A stretch of DNA of 64,000 bases from Jannaschia sp. M317 (GCF_025141175.1 NZ_CP081155.1:3315001-3379000); one strand, 5' to 3'. Positions 6,982 through 16,438 are shown, numbered from the stretch's first letter. Numbers and translations: made by a program. The notes: generated from the sequence alone by a model not told the origin.

Positions 6982-8319
6982 ATGGCCAGCAACCTTGCAC
7001 AACTGCCAGAGCCGGACCCCCTTCGCGCGGTCACCGTATCGCGCGACGTGCAGGAGTTCGACCTGCTGATCGAGGATATGGAAGCCGAACTGGGCGAGGG
7101 TTGGGGCGATCTGTCCTTTGCCGAGGCCATCACCTTCCTGCGCCAGGACGAGGCCCGCGAGCTGGAATTCATCGTCATCGCCGCCGACAAGGAAGACGAG
7201 GCACAGCTGCCGCTGTTGCTGGACGTCACCCGCCAGGCAAAACGCGCAGGGCTGAGCGTCATCCTCATCGCCGAAGGCCTGGGTCCGATGACCATGCACG
7301 AGATGCTGCGTGCCGGTGCCGACGATTTCGCCCCCTACCCCCTGCCCGAGAATGCCCTGGCAGAGGCCGTGGCCCGCATCCGCACGCAGGCCCCTCCGGG
7401 GGCCAGCGACGCCTTGCTGAAGGCCGGTTCGGAAACGGTCGAAAGCACGGTCGTCCCCGCCAGCCCGACAGGTGGCGGAAACAAGACCGAAGCCGCCCTC
7501 TTTGCCATCCAGTCCGCAGCCGGTGGCAACGGCGCCTCGACGGTTGCCGTCAATCTGGCCTGGGAACTGGCCAACCTCCCCTCCGAGGAGGCACCTTCCG
7601 TCATCCTGATCGACCTGGGCCTGCAATTCGGCTCGGTCGGGACCTATCTGGACCTGGCGCGGAAATCCTCCACCTATGATGTGCTGACCGACATCGGGTC
7701 GATGGACGAACAGGCATTCAAGCAATCGCTCACCCCCTACCGCGACAAGCTGCAGGTCTTCACCGCCCCGGCAGAGGTTCTGCCGCTGGACGTGATCGGC
7801 CCCGATGAGGTTTCGGCCCTGCTGAAACTGGCGCGCGCCTGTTTCGACGTCGTGATCGTCGATATGCCCGGCGCGATGACCGGCTGGACAGAAACCGTCC
7901 TCAAGACCGCAGACATCTATTTCATCTGCTGCGAGTTGGAGGTGCGGTCCGCCCAGAACACCCTTCGGTTCCAGCGCCTGTTGCAGGGCGAGGGGATCGC
8001 GATGGACCACGTCGCCTACCTGCTCAACCGTGCCCCGGGCAAGTTGGACATGACCGGCCGTGGCCGCATCGACAAGTTCTCCGAAAGCCTGGACCTGAAG
8101 TTCCACGCGGTGCTGCCCGATGGCGGCAAACAGGTGACCGAAGTCAACGATCAGGCCTCTCCGTTACGGGAATTGGCGGCGCGCAACGGCCTGACCAAGG
8201 AAATCGCCAAGCTGGCGAAAGACCTGCAAAAAATTCGCGAAGAAGTAGAGGGCAAGGCCGCCGCAAAGGCCAAAGGCCCCGCAAAGAAGAAAGCCATTTT
8301 CGGGCTGCAATTCGGCTGA
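6982..8319 (+). CDS. cpaE: Tad pilus localisation ATPase CpaE/TadZ
   Basis: The 445-residue protein has an N-terminal receiver-like domain (about 15-135, with ILIAEGLGPMTMHEMLRAGADD) and a C-terminal ParA/MinD-like ATPase domain (about 170-400). The P-loop reads SAAGGNGASTVAVNLA (about 178-193) and lacks the usual lysine pair of MinD proteins, a known feature of many TadZ proteins. VILIDLGLQFGSVGTYLDL is the next conserved motif. It is thought to place the pilus machine at the pole. The start is uncertain: ATG 6982 is used, but GTG 6973 has a better-placed AGGA (6964-6967). A longer frame back to 6763 lies in promoter-like DNA and is not favoured. Confidence 0.9.
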   Translation: MASNLAQLPEPDPLRAVTVSRDVQEFDLLIEDMEAELGEGWGDLSFAEAITFLRQDEARELEFIVIAADKEDEAQLPLLLDVTRQAKRAGLSVILIAEGLGPMTMHEMLRAGADDFAPYPLPENALAEAVARIRTQAPPGASDALLKAGSETVESTVVPASPTGGGNKTEAALFAIQSAAGGNGASTVAVNLAWELANLPSEEAPSVILIDLGLQFGSVGTYLDLARKSSTYDVLTDIGSMDEQAFKQSLTPYRDKLQVFTAPAEVLPLDVIGPDEVSALLKLARACFDVVIVDMPGAMTGWTETVLKTADIYFICCELEVRSAQNTLRFQRLLQGEGIAMDHVAYLLNRAPGKLDMTGRGRIDKFSESLDLKFHAVLPDGGKQVTEVNDQASPLRELAARNGLTKEIAKLAKDLQKIREEVEGKAAAKAKGPAKKKAIFGLQFG

Positions 8320-8343
8320 CGGCCCGGACAGGAGGCGACCAAG

Positions 8344-9819
8344 ATGTTTTCACGCTACAAAAAACCACAGATTCAGGGGGCCCGTCCAATCGGGGCCAAG
8401 GATCTGGAAGAGACCGTCGAGAAGGTTCAGAAGCTGGCGACCGAGACCACCGGCAAACCGCTTGAGGTTCCCGTGCAGGTCAAGGCCAAGATGAAACCTT
8501 CGGACACGCCAGCGACCCCCGCCCCGGCGGACAAGGACATGAAGCGGCGCGAACGCATCGAGGAATTGAAGACCGAGATGCACCACAGGTTGCTGGACAA
8601 CCTGAACCTGTCAGCTGTCGAAAAGGCCGATCCCGCCGCTCTGCGCGCAGAGATCGTGTCGATCACCACCGAGGAACTCGCCGAGATGGGCGTGGTTCTG
8701 GGCCGCGAAGATCGCAATACGCTCAACGAAGAGCTGTTTGACGAAGTCACCGGCCTTGGCCCGTTGGAGCCGCTGCTGAAAGACGACAGCGTCAACGACA
8801 TCCTCGTGAACGGCCCGCACAACATCTATATCGAACGCGCGGGCAAGCTGACGAAGTCGGACATCCGCTTCAAGGACGAAAAGCACCTGTTGCGGATCAT
8901 CGACAAGATCGTGTCCGCCGTGGGCCGGCGGGTCGATGAATCGAACCCCTATGTCGACGCCCGCCTCAAGGACGGCTCGCGCTTCAACGCGATGGTGCCG
9001 CCGGTGGCGGTCGACGGGTCGCTGGTTTCGATCCGCAAGTTCAAGAAGGAAAAACTGGCCGTCGACGACCTGGTCAAGTTCGGTGCCTTCACCGAAGAAA
9101 TGGCCATGTATCTTCAGGCCGCCGGGGCCTGCCGGCTGAACATCATCGTCTCGGGCGGTACCGGTTCGGGCAAGACGACCACGCTGAACGCGCTGTCGTC
9201 CTTCATTGGCCACTCCGAACGGGTTCTGACGATCGAAGACACCGCCGAACTACAGCTGCAACAGGACCATGTGGGCCGGATGGAAAGCCGCCCGCCCAAC
9301 GTCGAGGGCAAGGGCGCGGTGACGCAGCGCGACTGTCTGCGCAACGCTCTGCGGATGCGCCCGGACCGGATCATCGTGGGTGAAACCCGCGGCGAAGAGG
9401 TTATCGACATGTTGCAGGCCATGAACACGGGCCACGACGGATCGATGACCACGATCCACGCCAACTCTGCCCGCGACGCGGTCAGCCGCCTGGAAAACAT
9501 GATCGCCATGGCGGGTATCGAAATGCCGATCAAGGCCGTGCGCGCACAGATATCCTCGGCCGTGAACCTGATCGTGCAGGCCTCGCGCCTGCAGGACGGA
9601 TCACGCCGGATGACCTCGATCTCCGAAGTAACGGGGATGGAGGGCGAGGTGATCACCATGCAGGAAATCTTCCGCTATGAACGCCTGGGGCTGGAACCCG
9701 ACGGCACGATCATCGGCCGCTTCACCGCGACCGGCATCCGCAGCCACTACGCCGACCGCTTCAAGGCCTGGGGCTATGACTTGCCGGCCTCCATCTATGA
9801 ACCGGCAGGGAGCCGCTGA
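8344..9819 (+). CDS. cpaF: Tad pilus motor ATPase CpaF/TadA
   Basis: This 491-residue secretion ATPase powers pilus extension and retraction. After a variable N-terminus (about 1-90) comes the N-terminal domain ([19 protein letters not shown]) and the CpaF core: Walker [10 protein letters not shown] at 271-279, Asp box [10 protein letters not shown], Walker B region [14 protein letters not shown], and His box [14 protein letters not shown]. The start follows the cpaE stop by 24 bases with an AGGAGG-like site, so the genes form one operon that continues into tadB and tadC. Confidence 0.96.
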   Translation: MFSRYKKPQIQGARPIGAKDLEETVEKVQKLATETTGKPLEVPVQVKAKMKPSDTPATPAPADKDMKRRERIEELKTEMHHRLLDNLNLSAVEKADPAALRAEIVSITTEELAEMGVVLGREDRNTLNEELFDEVTGLGPLEPLLKDDSVNDILVNGPHNIYIERAGKLTKSDIRFKDEKHLLRIIDKIVSAVGRRVDESNPYVDARLKDGSRFNAMVPPVAVDGSLVSIRKFKKEKLAVDDLVKFGAFTEEMAMYLQAAGACRLNIIVSGGTGSGKTTTLNALSSFIGHSERVLTIEDTAELQLQQDHVGRMESRPPNVEGKGAVTQRDCLRNALRMRPDRIIVGETRGEEVIDMLQAMNTGHDGSMTTIHANSARDAVSRLENMIAMAGIEMPIKAVRAQISSAVNLIVQASRLQDGSRRMTSISEVTGMEGEVITMQEIFRYERLGLEPDGTIIGRFTATGIRSHYADRFKAWGYDLPASIYEPAGSR

Positions 9820-9822
9820 GCC

Positions 9823-10791
9823 ATGGAACTCTCTATCGAGCCACTGATTTATCTGGCTATCTTCGGCAGCATCTACTTGATCATCGGCGGCATCTACATG
9901 CTGGTGTTCGGCAAGTCGATCAAGCTGAACAACCGGGTAAACCGCCGCCTGGAACTGTTGGAGAAAGGGGCCTCACGCGATGAGGTCATGGCCGTCCTGC
10001 GCAAGGAAATGTCGCAACACGACAGCGCCAAGCAGATCCCCCTGTATTCCCTGTTGGCCGAAAAGGCGCAGAAGGCGAACCTGGCGTTCACGCCCGGCAT
10101 GCTGATCGGTATCATGGTGCTGCTGGTCTTCGTGTCGTTTGGCCTGATGACGCTGTTCACCGGGGCCGCTCTGCCGATCCGGCTGTTGCTGTCGGTCGCC
10201 TTCGGGGTTGGCGGCGTCTACGTCTGGGTCAACGGCCAGGCGAAAAAACGTCTCGCCATGATGGAGGAACAATTGCCTGACGCGGTCGAGCTGATCGTTC
10301 GCTCGCTGCGCGTGGGGCATCCGCTGAACTCCGCCATTGGCATCGTCGCCAAAGAGGTCGCCGACCCGCTTGGCTCCGAAATGGGGTTTATCGCCGATGA
10401 GGCCGCCTATGGCCGCGACATCCCTGACGCCTTGCGTGCGCTGGCGGAACGGGTGGAATTGCAGGACCTGCGCTTCCTCGCCGTGGCTGTCGCCATCCAG
10501 CAGAAATCGGGCGGCAACCTGGCCGAGATCCTGGAAGGTCTGGCCCGCGTCGTGCGCGCCCGCTTCAAGCTGTTCCGCAAGGTCAAGGCGATCACCGCCG
10601 AGGCACGCTGGTCCGGCATGTTCCTGTCGGCCTTCCCGATCCTCGCACTGGTCGGCATCAACGTGATGAAGCCCGATTATTACACCGACGTGAAAGACAC
10701 GGCCTATTTCATCCCCGCCGCCGCGGTTGTCTGTGTCTTCCTCCTCGTGAACGTTGTGTTCATGCGGATGATGGTCAACATCAAGGTCTGA
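9823..10791 (+). CDS. tadB: Tad inner-membrane platform protein TadB
   Basis: The 322-residue protein is a GspF/TadB-type platform protein of the inner membrane. It has an N-terminal helix (about 7-27), a helical pair at about 84-130, a cytoplasmic T2SSF domain (about 150-275, with LPDAVELIVRSLRVGHPL and QQKSGGNLAEILEGLA), and two C-terminal helices (about 275-320). It should work as a pair with TadC and contact the CpaF ATPase. It starts four bases after cpaF. Confidence 0.95.
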   Translation: MELSIEPLIYLAIFGSIYLIIGGIYMLVFGKSIKLNNRVNRRLELLEKGASRDEVMAVLRKEMSQHDSAKQIPLYSLLAEKAQKANLAFTPGMLIGIMVLLVFVSFGLMTLFTGAALPIRLLLSVAFGVGGVYVWVNGQAKKRLAMMEEQLPDAVELIVRSLRVGHPLNSAIGIVAKEVADPLGSEMGFIADEAAYGRDIPDALRALAERVELQDLRFLAVAVAIQQKSGGNLAEILEGLARVVRARFKLFRKVKAITAEARWSGMFLSAFPILALVGINVMKPDYYTDVKDTAYFIPAAAVVCVFLLVNVVFMRMMVNIKV

Positions 10792-10803
10792 GGAGGCACC
10801 GGA

Positions 10804-11781
10804 ATGGACATCTTCACCTCCGTCGTCGAAGGTCTTCTGGGTCCGGACGGCATGATCTATCTGGCTGGTGCAGCAGGATTGATCCTTGTCCTTCTGACCC
10901 TGCCCGCGGTCCTGACCAAAAAGGTCGACCCCCTCGATCGGATCGCCGCAGAGCGCAAGGCGACCGAGCGCAAGGATCTGGCCGAGGATGGGCTGTCGCG
11001 CCATGGCAGCCGCAATGAACATCTGGCGAAATACGCCAAGTACCTGGAAACCGAAGACAAGGAAGAGCTGTCCAAGACACGCCTGATGCTGACCCAGGCC
11101 GGATACGCCCACAAGGACGCGGTCCGCACGCTGACCGCGGCTCAGTTCTTGCTGGGAATCGGCTTGATGGTCCTGGGCGCGATCTACGCCTTGTTGCTGG
11201 CCTCGGGCCTCTCTCCGATGATGATGTTCGCCTATATCGTCGGGCCGGGATGCGCCGGCTACTACGCGCCCAAATACTGGGTGCAAAAGCGGGTCGCCAA
11301 GCGGCAGGAGGAAATCCAGGACGGCTTTCCCGACGCGCTCGACTTGCTGCTGGTCTGTGTCGAAGCCGGGCAATCGCTTGATCAGTCGATCATCCGCATG
11401 GCCACGGAAATCGAGCCTTCCTACCCCTCTCTTGCGTCTGAATTCCTTATGGTCGCGCAAGAGATGAAGGCCGGCAAGGACAAGGCTCATGTGCTCCGTT
11501 CCATGGCGGAGCGGTGCGATATCAACGACATCACCAGCTTTGTCACCGTGTTGATCCAATCGGCCAGTTTCGGCACCTCGATCGCCGACGCGCTCAGGGT
11601 CTATGCCGACGAGATGCGCGACAAACGCGTGATGCGCGCAGAGGAGAAAGCCAACGTGTTGCCCACCAAGCTGACCGTCGGAACCATGATGTTCTGTGTC
11701 CCCCCCCTCCTGATCATTCTGATCGGCCCCTCGCTCCACGGCATTGCCGAGACGCTGAGCGGCGGCGCGGTGGGCTTCTGA
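10804..11781 (+). CDS. tadC: Tad inner-membrane platform protein TadC
   Basis: The 325-residue partner of TadB has the same design: an N-terminal helix (about 15-37), two central helices (about 110-160) and a T2SSF domain with FPDALDLLLVCVEAGQSLDQ (about 178-197) and VTVLIQSASFGTSIADAL, then a C-terminal helix. It starts 13 bases after tadB behind AGGAGG. Its stop overlaps the ATG of the first TPR lipoprotein gene. Confidence 0.95.
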   Translation: MDIFTSVVEGLLGPDGMIYLAGAAGLILVLLTLPAVLTKKVDPLDRIAAERKATERKDLAEDGLSRHGSRNEHLAKYAKYLETEDKEELSKTRLMLTQAGYAHKDAVRTLTAAQFLLGIGLMVLGAIYALLLASGLSPMMMFAYIVGPGCAGYYAPKYWVQKRVAKRQEEIQDGFPDALDLLLVCVEAGQSLDQSIIRMATEIEPSYPSLASEFLMVAQEMKAGKDKAHVLRSMAERCDINDITSFVTVLIQSASFGTSIADALRVYADEMRDKRVMRAEEKANVLPTKLTVGTMMFCVPPLLIILIGPSLHGIAETLSGGAVGF

Positions 11782-12347
11782 TGATGCGGCGGGTGGGGAT
11801 CCTCTGCGTGGCGGCCCTGATGGTCGCTGGATGCAATCCGGGTCTGGTGCAGCGCGGCGCGCATGCCTCCGATCCCCTGGCCGCGCCTGGCCCCGCGCGC
11901 GGTGCGGGCGGCGTCGATCCGTTGATCGTCGGTGACCGCCTGTTGGAGGCGGGCGAGGCGGAGCTTGCCCTGTCGAGCTATCTACGCGGCGCCGCCGATG
12001 CCGGTCTGACGCCTGAAATCCAACTGTCGCTGGCCGCCGCCAACATCCAGCTAGGTCGCCTGCATCAGGCCGAACGCCTGCTGCGCGACGTGCTGGACGC
12101 CGAACCCCAAAATGCGCGCGCCATGAACAACCTGGGCGTCGTCCTGCTGGAGCTGGGAGAGCTGGGAGAGGCGCATCGCGTCTTTCGTGCGGCCTTCGCG
12201 CTACAACCCACCCCCGAAATCCGAGAGAACCTGCGGGTTAGCGGTGCAAAACTGGAAAACCTGTCCTATGGTGACCCAATTGAGGATGACGCCTTCACGC
12301 TGACGCGGCGCGCCAACGGGGTCTACGGACTCCATGCGCCCGGATAG
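11781..12347 (+). CDS. tadD: TadD-like TPR lipoprotein 1
   Basis: The 188-residue product has a lipobox MVAGC (Cys about 17) after a short leader and then tetratricopeptide repeats at about 60-150, with LEAGEAELALSSYL, QLGRLHQAERLLRDVL and AMNNLGVVLLELGELGEAHR. TadD proteins are outer-membrane-facing pilotins or scaffolds of the tad secretin. The ATG overlaps the tadC stop (ATGA); a second ATG three bases on is equally possible. A second TPR lipoprotein gene follows, so the TadD role may be shared. Confidence 0.85.
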   Translation: MMRRVGILCVAALMVAGCNPGLVQRGAHASDPLAAPGPARGAGGVDPLIVGDRLLEAGEAELALSSYLRGAADAGLTPEIQLSLAAANIQLGRLHQAERLLRDVLDAEPQNARAMNNLGVVLLELGELGEAHRVFRAAFALQPTPEIRENLRVSGAKLENLSYGDPIEDDAFTLTRRANGVYGLHAPG

Positions 12348-12389
12348 CACATAATAAAAACCGAAGGCATCGAGCAGAAAGGACGCATC

Positions 12390-13235
12390 ATGCGCCACCG
12401 GTTCGTTTGTGCCCTTCTGGTCGGGGGGGCGCTGACCCTGTCTGGCTGTAACCCCTTGGGGGACCCCGACGTGTCCCGCGCCGTTGCCAGTGCGCAGGCC
12501 GACGAGGCTGACAGCATCCGCGACATCATGCTGACCGTGGCCGAACCACGCGAGGCCGTCACCTATTTCAACCGGCAGATCAGCGACAATCCTGATGATC
12601 TGGACGCCAAGCGCGGCCTGGCCCGCAGCCTGGTCCGCGCCGGTCGCCAATCCGAGGCGGTGCTCGCCTGGCGCAAGGTCATGGATGACCCCCGCGCCGA
12701 GGACGCCGATACCGTCGAATTGGCCGACGCGCTGATCCGCACCTCTGACTGGGCCTCCGCCAAGGAGGTGCTGGACACCGTCCCCCCCACCCACGAGACG
12801 TTCAAACGCTACCGGTTGGAGGCGATGGTCGCCGACAGCAACCGGCAGTGGACCCGCGCCGACAGCTTTTATGAAACCGCCGTCGACCTGACGACGAAAC
12901 CGGCGGGCGTTCTGAACAACTGGGGCTATTCCAAGCTGACCCGTGGCGACAGCGAAGCGGCGGAACGGCTGTTCACCGAGGCGATCACCTACGACGCCGA
13001 CCTGTTCACCGCCAAGAACAACCTGGTCCTGGCCCGCGCCGCGCGCCGTGCCTATGCCCTGCCCATCGTGCCGATGGACCAGGCAGAGCGGGCGCAGCTG
13101 CTGCACACCGCAGGCCTGGCCGCGATCAAGCAGGGCGACGTCGACATCGGCCGCAGCCTGCTGCAGGACGCCATCGACACCCATCCCCAGCATTTCGAAC
13201 CTGCGGTCCGCGCGCTGCAGGCGCTGGACGCCTGA
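12390..13235 (+). CDS. TadD-like TPR lipoprotein 2
   Basis: This 281-residue protein has a lipobox LSGC (Cys about 20) and at least four TPR-like helix pairs over residues about 50-270 (for example DLDAKRGLARSLVRAGRQSE, LNNWGYSKLTRGDSEAAERL). It starts with AAAGGA seven bases before ATG, 42 bases after the first TPR gene. It is best read as a second TadD-type scaffold of the pilus secretin. The relation between the two proteins is too distant to prove a recent duplication. Confidence 0.85.
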   Translation: MRHRFVCALLVGGALTLSGCNPLGDPDVSRAVASAQADEADSIRDIMLTVAEPREAVTYFNRQISDNPDDLDAKRGLARSLVRAGRQSEAVLAWRKVMDDPRAEDADTVELADALIRTSDWASAKEVLDTVPPTHETFKRYRLEAMVADSNRQWTRADSFYETAVDLTTKPAGVLNNWGYSKLTRGDSEAAERLFTEAITYDADLFTAKNNLVLARAARRAYALPIVPMDQAERAQLLHTAGLAAIKQGDVDIGRSLLQDAIDTHPQHFEPAVRALQALDA

Positions 13236-13237
13236 CG

Positions 13238-13753
13238 ATGGAGACGACCGCCTCTGTGTTGGCCGCGACCCCGTTGCAGGGGATCGTGTTCGGCTTGCTG
13301 ACGCTGCCGATCTGTCTGTGGGTTGCCTATACGGACCTGAGCACCATGAAGATCCGAAACGAGGCGGTCATCGCCATGTTCGTGGTCTTTGTGGTCGCCG
13401 GGTTCTTTGTGATCACGCCCGCGACCGATTACCTTTGGCGGTTCGCGCATCTGGCGGTGATCCTGGCCATCGGGTTCGTGTTGTCCATGATCGGTGCCGT
13501 AGGTGCGGGCGATGCGAAGTTCGCCGCCGCCATGGCCCCCTTTGTGGCGCTGGCCGACTGGCAGGCGGTGCTGGTGATTTTCTGCGTGCTGCTGATCGTG
13601 ACCTGGGTGTTGCACCGGTTGGCCCGGATGATCCCTGCGGTGCGCAACCTGGCCCCCAACTGGCAAAGCTGGACCGAGAAAAAGGACTTCCCGATGGGCG
13701 TCACCCTGGCGGCGACGCAACTGACCTATCTGGGGCTGGCCGCGACGGGCTAG
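13238..13753 (+). CDS. cpaA: Prepilin peptidase CpaA/TadV
   Basis: The 171-residue membrane protein is a type IV prepilin peptidase (A24 family) of the small CpaA type. It has about five membrane helices, and the two catalytic aspartates are visible in AYTDLSTMKI (Asp33) and in GAGDAK (Asp92). It lacks the N-terminal methylase domain of PilD, as usual in tad loci. It should remove the leaders of both Flp pilins of this locus. It begins two bases after the TPR gene stop. Confidence 0.93.
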   Translation: METTASVLAATPLQGIVFGLLTLPICLWVAYTDLSTMKIRNEAVIAMFVVFVVAGFFVITPATDYLWRFAHLAVILAIGFVLSMIGAVGAGDAKFAAAMAPFVALADWQAVLVIFCVLLIVTWVLHRLARMIPAVRNLAPNWQSWTEKKDFPMGVTLAATQLTYLGLAATG

Positions 13754-13824
13754 GCGCGGTCTGGAAACGAATTCCTAAGGCCCATGTGTCACGAAGGGCC
13801 GAGCGAGACGAATGAGGTAGACCG

Positions 13825-15144
13825 ATGAACATGCAGGCCGACCCCGCCGCGATGGGCGTCCCCGCCCCCGGCCAGCCCCGCACCCTGGCCGAAACCGGTC
13901 TGACGGTCGTGATGCTGCGCGACATCATGCTCAAGACGGTGTTCCGCAAGTCCATCGAAACCACGCGCGAGATTTCCGAAGCCATTCGCCTGACGACCGG
14001 TCTGACCCAACAGTTGATCGACCAGCTGCGCGAGGCGGGGCTGATGCAGGCCACCGGCACAATGCACGCCGGTGCGTCGGCCGAGATGGGATTTCAGTTG
14101 ACCGATACCGGCAAGGCGCGTGCCGCCGACGCGCTGGCGCAATCGGAATACTATGGCCCGATGCCCGTCCCGCTGGCCGCCTACAAGAAACAGGTCACCG
14201 CGCAGTCGGTCAAGAACATCAAGATCACGCGCCAGCGCCTGCTCAAGGCGATGGGGCATCTGATTCTGCCCAGCAATCTGCTGGACCAACTGGGCCCGGC
14301 GGTCGGTTCCGGCCGTTCCGTTCTGATGTATGGGCCGCCGGGCAATGGTAAGTCGTCGATTGCCGAAGGCATCCGCGCCGCCCTGGGCGACAACGTCTGG
14401 ATCCCGCACGCCATCGAATACGCGGGCCAGGTCATCACGCTGTATGATCCAATCGTGCATACGCCCGTCGAACAGGTCGACGACGGCGATAGCCTGCGCA
14501 AGACCAACCTGCGCGTCGACACGCGGTATATCCTGTGTCAGCGCCCCACGGTCATGACCGGTGGCGAGCTGTCGCTGGACATGCTGGACCTGAAATACAA
14601 CCCCGTCGCGCGGACCTATCAGGCCAGCTTGCAGCTGAAATCCTCGGGAGGCGTCTTTATCGTCGACGACCTTGGCCGTCAGGCAGAGCCGCCGCAAACC
14701 ATCGTCAACCGTTGGATTGTCCCGATGGAAATGGGCTACGACATCCTGGCCCTGCAATCGGGCGAAAAGTTCGAGGTGCCCTTCGACACGCTCGTCGTCT
14801 TCTCGACCAACTACCACCCGAACAAGATCTTCGACCAGGCCGCGCTGCGCAGGATCTTCTTCAAGGTATTGATCGACGGGCCCAACCAGGCAGAGTTCCT
14901 GAAGATCTTTGCCATGGTCGCCAAGAAGAAGAAGTTCGAGCTGGACGAAGCCTCGCTCGTCCATCTGCTCAAAAAGAAGTACCCGGAAATCAACAACGTC
15001 TACGCCAACTTCCACGGACAGTTCCTGATCGATCAGATGATCGCGGCCTGCAATTTCGAGGGGCTGCCCTATCGGATGACCCCCGACCTGGTGGACCGGG
15101 CCTGGGCCAACCTCTTCGTGGAGGAGATCGACATCGTCCACTAG
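13825..15144 (+). CDS. Tad-linked AAA ATPase with N-terminal winged-helix-like domain
   Basis: The 439-residue protein has an N-terminal helical region (about 25-95) that resembles a MarR-like winged helix: LTTGLTQQLIDQLREAGLMQ followed by FQLTDTGKARA. The rest is an AAA+ domain with Walker A GPPGNGKSS (170-178), Walker B VFIVDDL (277-283) and a sensor-like VVFSTNYHP (about 331-339), ending with a helical lid. I recognise it as a conserved neighbour of tad genes in Rhodobacterales, but no function is known to me. It could remodel pilus components or act as a regulator. It starts 71 bases after cpaA in the same direction and has no membrane helix. Confidence 0.8.
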   Translation: MNMQADPAAMGVPAPGQPRTLAETGLTVVMLRDIMLKTVFRKSIETTREISEAIRLTTGLTQQLIDQLREAGLMQATGTMHAGASAEMGFQLTDTGKARAADALAQSEYYGPMPVPLAAYKKQVTAQSVKNIKITRQRLLKAMGHLILPSNLLDQLGPAVGSGRSVLMYGPPGNGKSSIAEGIRAALGDNVWIPHAIEYAGQVITLYDPIVHTPVEQVDDGDSLRKTNLRVDTRYILCQRPTVMTGGELSLDMLDLKYNPVARTYQASLQLKSSGGVFIVDDLGRQAEPPQTIVNRWIVPMEMGYDILALQSGEKFEVPFDTLVVFSTNYHPNKIFDQAALRRIFFKVLIDGPNQAEFLKIFAMVAKKKKFELDEASLVHLLKKKYPEINNVYANFHGQFLIDQMIAACNFEGLPYRMTPDLVDRAWANLFVEEIDIVH

Positions 15145-15235
15145 CACACCGGGCCACAACGGGCGCAACAGACGCCTGGCTCCACACCCGCGATCGGACC
15201 GGCCACAAGGTCCGACGCCAAAGCGAGGATCAGGC

Positions 15236-15703
15236 ATGAGCAGCCAAACCACCCTCCCCTTCGACACGGCGCGTGCCGGGCTGTTGGTCGGCCTGACGAT
15301 CGCATCCGGTGTGGCGCTGACGGCGCTGCTGGCTCTGGGTCCGTTCCGAACCACGGTCGACGACGACCTTCCGGCGCTCACCACGGACATCAGTGGGGTC
15401 GAATTCCTGTCGTTTCGATCCAGCGCCAACCTGGAGGCCGCGCTGACTGATGCCTGTGCGCGCACCGGGTGCGACGCCGATGTGACACTGCGGCTGGTCC
15501 TGGCCACCACCGCCGCGATGACCGACGAAGAGCTGCGCGACGCCATCGCATCCGAGGACCGCACCTTGGCCGAACTCGGCCACGCAATCGGCCACAGCCC
15601 CCTGCCTGAAACCGTCGAAGTCCTGCGCAGCCAGCACGCGGCCGAGGCCGAGGTCCTGTCCTATTTGCGCGCACAGATGCGCGCGGGCACAACGGGCAAC
15701 TGA
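15236..15703 (+). CDS. Single-pass membrane protein of unknown function, tad locus
   Basis: I do not recognise this 155-residue protein. It has one membrane helix (about 13-35), a short periplasmic linker with DISGVEFLSF, and a soluble part with a Cys pair (DACARTGCDADV) and amphipathic helices. It starts with GAGGA nine bases before ATG, 91 bases after the ATPase gene, and is followed by the long pilin gene. It has the same GC content as its neighbours. A role in assembly of the second pilin is a reasonable guess from position only. Confidence 0.7.
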   Translation: MSSQTTLPFDTARAGLLVGLTIASGVALTALLALGPFRTTVDDDLPALTTDISGVEFLSFRSSANLEAALTDACARTGCDADVTLRLVLATTAAMTDEELRDAIASEDRTLAELGHAIGHSPLPETVEVLRSQHAAEAEVLSYLRAQMRAGTTGN

Positions 15704-15835
15704 AACGCGCGGTCGGCGAAGTTCCAAGAAAACGCACGATTGATGTCTTCGACGGGCCACATGGCCGCCACGTTTCCAGATCATTCAGCTTGTCAGGAAA
15801 ACAAACTCCTTTGTCCCAACCTGACGAGTAAAAAC

Positions 15836-16360
15836 ATGACCCAGCAAAATTTCCTCTCCAACGAATCCGGTGCCGTGACGGTTGACTGGGTTGTCCTGAC
15901 CGCCGCTCTCGTGGGTTTGGGCCTCGCCGTGATGACTGTGATCTCCGGCGGCGTCGAGAACATCTCGAATGATATCAACGACGACCTGATGTCCGACAGC
16001 CTGATCCGCACAGCCTTTACCAACGCCTCGACCGATGCGCTGGCCGCCGACGTCGCCTCTGGCATCGCGTCGTCCGCGCGCGGCCTGCAGAATGGCGATC
16101 TGAGCACGACCTACGCATCCGCCTTGGCAGACCAGGCGAATGCCGAAGCGACGCTGGCCAACTTCCCGGAATTCGCCGACGTGGCCGCCTATCAGGCCGC
16201 CAACGGTGGTGTCGGCAACCAGACCGACCTCGACGCCTACAACTCGGTCCGCAACGGTGTCGTGACCCAGACCAATGCCGCGACGCAGACCGCCGGTCTC
16301 TATGCTGCCGAAGCGACCGAGCGTGGCCTGAGCTGGAACGGGACAGACGCCTTCGAGTGA
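15836..16360 (+). CDS. Long Flp-like pilin with C-terminal extension
   Basis: The first ~52 residues are a Flp pilin: a 12-residue leader ending in ESG, then AVTVDWVVLTAALVGLGLAV. From ESG to the LM after the helix, 38 of 43 residues equal the short pilin at 3214. After that it carries about 120 extra residues rich in Ala, Asn, Asp and Thr (for example ANAEATLANFPEFADVAAY, GVVTQTNAATQTAGLYAAEA), absent from normal Flp proteins. The two genes differ at many synonymous sites, so the duplication is old. It may be a minor or tip pilin or an adhesive subunit. ATG 15836 is chosen because it gives a normal leader; a longer frame to 15740 has none. Confidence 0.88.
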   Translation: MTQQNFLSNESGAVTVDWVVLTAALVGLGLAVMTVISGGVENISNDINDDLMSDSLIRTAFTNASTDALAADVASGIASSARGLQNGDLSTTYASALADQANAEATLANFPEFADVAAYQAANGGVGNQTDLDAYNSVRNGVVTQTNAATQTAGLYAAEATERGLSWNGTDAFE

Positions 16361-16380
16361 TCTTTCGCTCTTCGACAATC

Positions 16381-16411
16381 GGGCCGTTCCTTCGGGAGCG
16401 GCCTTTTTCTT
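16381..16411 (+). terminator. Rho-independent terminator after the long pilin gene
   Basis: Arms ggccgttcc (16382-16390) and ggagcggcc (16395-16403), with loop ttcg and one mismatch, are followed by tttttcttt. It marks the end of the tad locus. Confidence 0.85.
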
Positions 16412-16438
16412 TGCCGACCCCGGCGCTACCTCGACCGG

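Noticed and set aside
13789..15564. Long minus-strand open frame (591 codons) opposite the ATPase gene; similar ones at 9973-11739 and 17018-18640
   Set aside because: All lie opposite clearly identified genes and have composition typical of antisense frames.
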